From an uncultured Eubacteriales bacterium (GTDB lineage: Bacteria; Bacillota; Clostridia; Oscillospirales; QAMX01): 64,000 nt of DNA. Shown here piece after piece: positions 63,328 through 64,000 of this stretch (within the stretch, counting starts at the first letter, position 1; each line of letters opens with the position of its first letter). Under the pieces are notes generated by a model. The model saw only the letters and a program-made list of their open reading frames with translations. It was not told where the DNA came from and ran no database searches. Location of the stretch: positions 62,001 through 126,000 of the forward strand of contig CAKTEH010000003.1 of NCBI GenBank assembly GCA_934546935.1, read 5' to 3'. The position numbers and the translations under genes are program-made.

Positions 63328-63463
63328 TTTTTTCGCCTTCTTTTTCCGTCCCTACGCCTGCGGCGCGGACAAATCTTATTAAAAGTATACCATATTTTCC
63401 GGCGCAGTGCAAGGCAGGGGCAAGTCGTCGGATTCTGCGCTCCCCTGCTGAAAATGTACAAGC

Positions 63464-63490
63464 GCCCGCCCGGAACATGTCCAGGCGGGC
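63464..63490 (-). terminator. Hairpin downstream of the DUF1540 gene
   Basis: Eleven-position stem GCCCGCCCGGA/TCCAGGCGGGC with one mismatch. On the minus strand the following sequence is only moderately T-rich, so termination is uncertain. A second GC hairpin precedes it. The gap 63328-63588 has no gene. Confidence 0.35.
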
Positions 63491-63588
63491 TGGTATGCCG
63501 CGAAAACCCCGCGGCGGGTGTGCAAACTTGTGCGGCGCTGTGCCCCGGCCGGGCCTGCACAAACACAGGGAAGCACGTGGATAACGGG

Positions 63589-63909
63589 TTATTCTTCCTC
63601 GCGGAAAGTCCCGCAGCAGGTCGAATCCATACGGTGGGCGAACTCACCCTCCATTTTGACGCGGTCTGCTTCGCAGATCCCATCCAGATTGAACACACAG
63701 GATCCGGCTTCACAGCCGATATGCGTATCCTCGGAAGCTGAGACGTCGGCAAAAGAGCTGATATACTCATTTTCCCCGTCTACAAAGCTTCCGCAGCAGG
63801 TGCCTTCACAGGTACATGCGTCACAGCCGCAGACCTCGATCTCATCCAGGCAGCACAGCCTGTCATGGTTATTGCCGCAATTTACTGCGTCACATACAAG
63901 ACGACTCAT
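63589..63909 (-). CDS. Double DUF1540 Cys-rich protein
   Basis: 106 residues with two DUF1540-like repeats. The first (residues 5-41) reads VCDAVNCGNN through CGSFVDG. The second (about 65-103) reads CEAGSCVFN through CCGTF. Fourteen Cys residues in total suggest metal or disulfide binding. Members are common in clostridia and their function is not known. GGAGGAAGAAA precedes the ATG. The 90 bases beyond it (63910-64000) show only its probable promoter region. Confidence 0.85.
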   Translation of the reverse strand: MSRLVCDAVNCGNNHDRLCCLDEIEVCGCDACTCEGTCCGSFVDGENEYISSFADVSASEDTHIGCEAGSCVFNLDGICEADRVKMEGEFAHRMDSTCCGTFREEE

Positions 63910-64000
63910 TTTCTTCCTCCTATGCGCGGATCTTTCCGCGCAGGAGTATTTTCTGTTTCAATGCATGCAAATATACGGGGTATTTTTTGCCTTGCGTTAT

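Overview
The window looks like the chromosome of an anaerobic, Gram-positive, clostridial organism, probably a gut-type Oscillospirales/Ruminococcaceae relative. The grounds are a T-box leader, clean AGGAGG ribosome sites, K+-type H+/Na+-pyrophosphatase, glutamate synthase and ammonium transport with an ANTAR regulator, DUF1540 and a CarD protein, orphan large solute-binding lipoproteins, and GH3/GH51 hemicellulases. This is judged from gene content and motifs only. Most genes from 1 to 20 kb lie on the minus strand, leading away from dnaA.

Region 1 (1-20 kb, minus strand): the start of dnaN, dnaA with a probable oriC segment in the dnaA-dnaN gap, pfkA, a nitroreductase, a PfkB-family kinase-like protein that lacks the catalytic Asp, the nth-truB-ribF group, a GH3 glycosidase with a Gfo/Idh/MocA dehydrogenase, an orphan NapH-like membrane ferredoxin, ispD-ispF (overlapping), carD, ung, comM, and thiI-cinA next to a cysteine desulfurase. 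A tight cluster of DnaA boxes lies far from dnaA at 15.3 kb. Two diverged copies of a structured intergenic repeat lie at 7.4-7.8 kb and 20.0-20.3 kb.

Region 2 (20.3-27.4 kb, plus strand) is an AT-richer sulfur island. It is bounded by a broken DUF6061 gene and by the remains of a large serine recombinase. A promoter that overlaps an inverted repeat drives a 44-codon leader peptide packed with Cys and Met codons. A strong intrinsic terminator follows, then metY and cysK: this looks like a cysteine/methionine attenuator. Further on are an ECF transporter S component, an HD protein, a truncated iscS, a frameshifted iscU, mnmA and an Rrf2-type Fe-S regulator. The iscS/iscU part is decaying while the flanking genes remain intact.

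Region 3 (27.4-36.4 kb): a HAD phosphatase, a broken effector-binding-domain gene, asnA, tRNA-Leu(UAG), a DUF89 protein, a vWA-domain gene split by one in-frame TGA, an alpha/beta hydrolase, and asnB under an Asn-specific T-box.

Region 4 (36.5-46.6 kb): an ammonium-assimilation block on the plus strand, glnA, an ANTAR regulator with a phosphoacceptor-less receiver, gltB, gltD and an Amt-PII fusion. Intrinsic terminators precede glnA, gltB and amt, and two of these leaders share an identical hexaloop hairpin. This points to control by RNA antitermination.

Region 5 (47-58 kb): four paralogous approximately 620-residue solute-binding lipoproteins and a GH51 arabinofuranosidase, with no permease nearby. 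Region 6 (58-64 kb): hppA, pyroglutamyl peptidase, a broken small ferredoxin, a tRNA-Leu(UAA)/tRNA-fMet pair, a flavodoxin-like protein and a double DUF1540 protein. No CRISPR array, rRNA or intact mobile element was seen.
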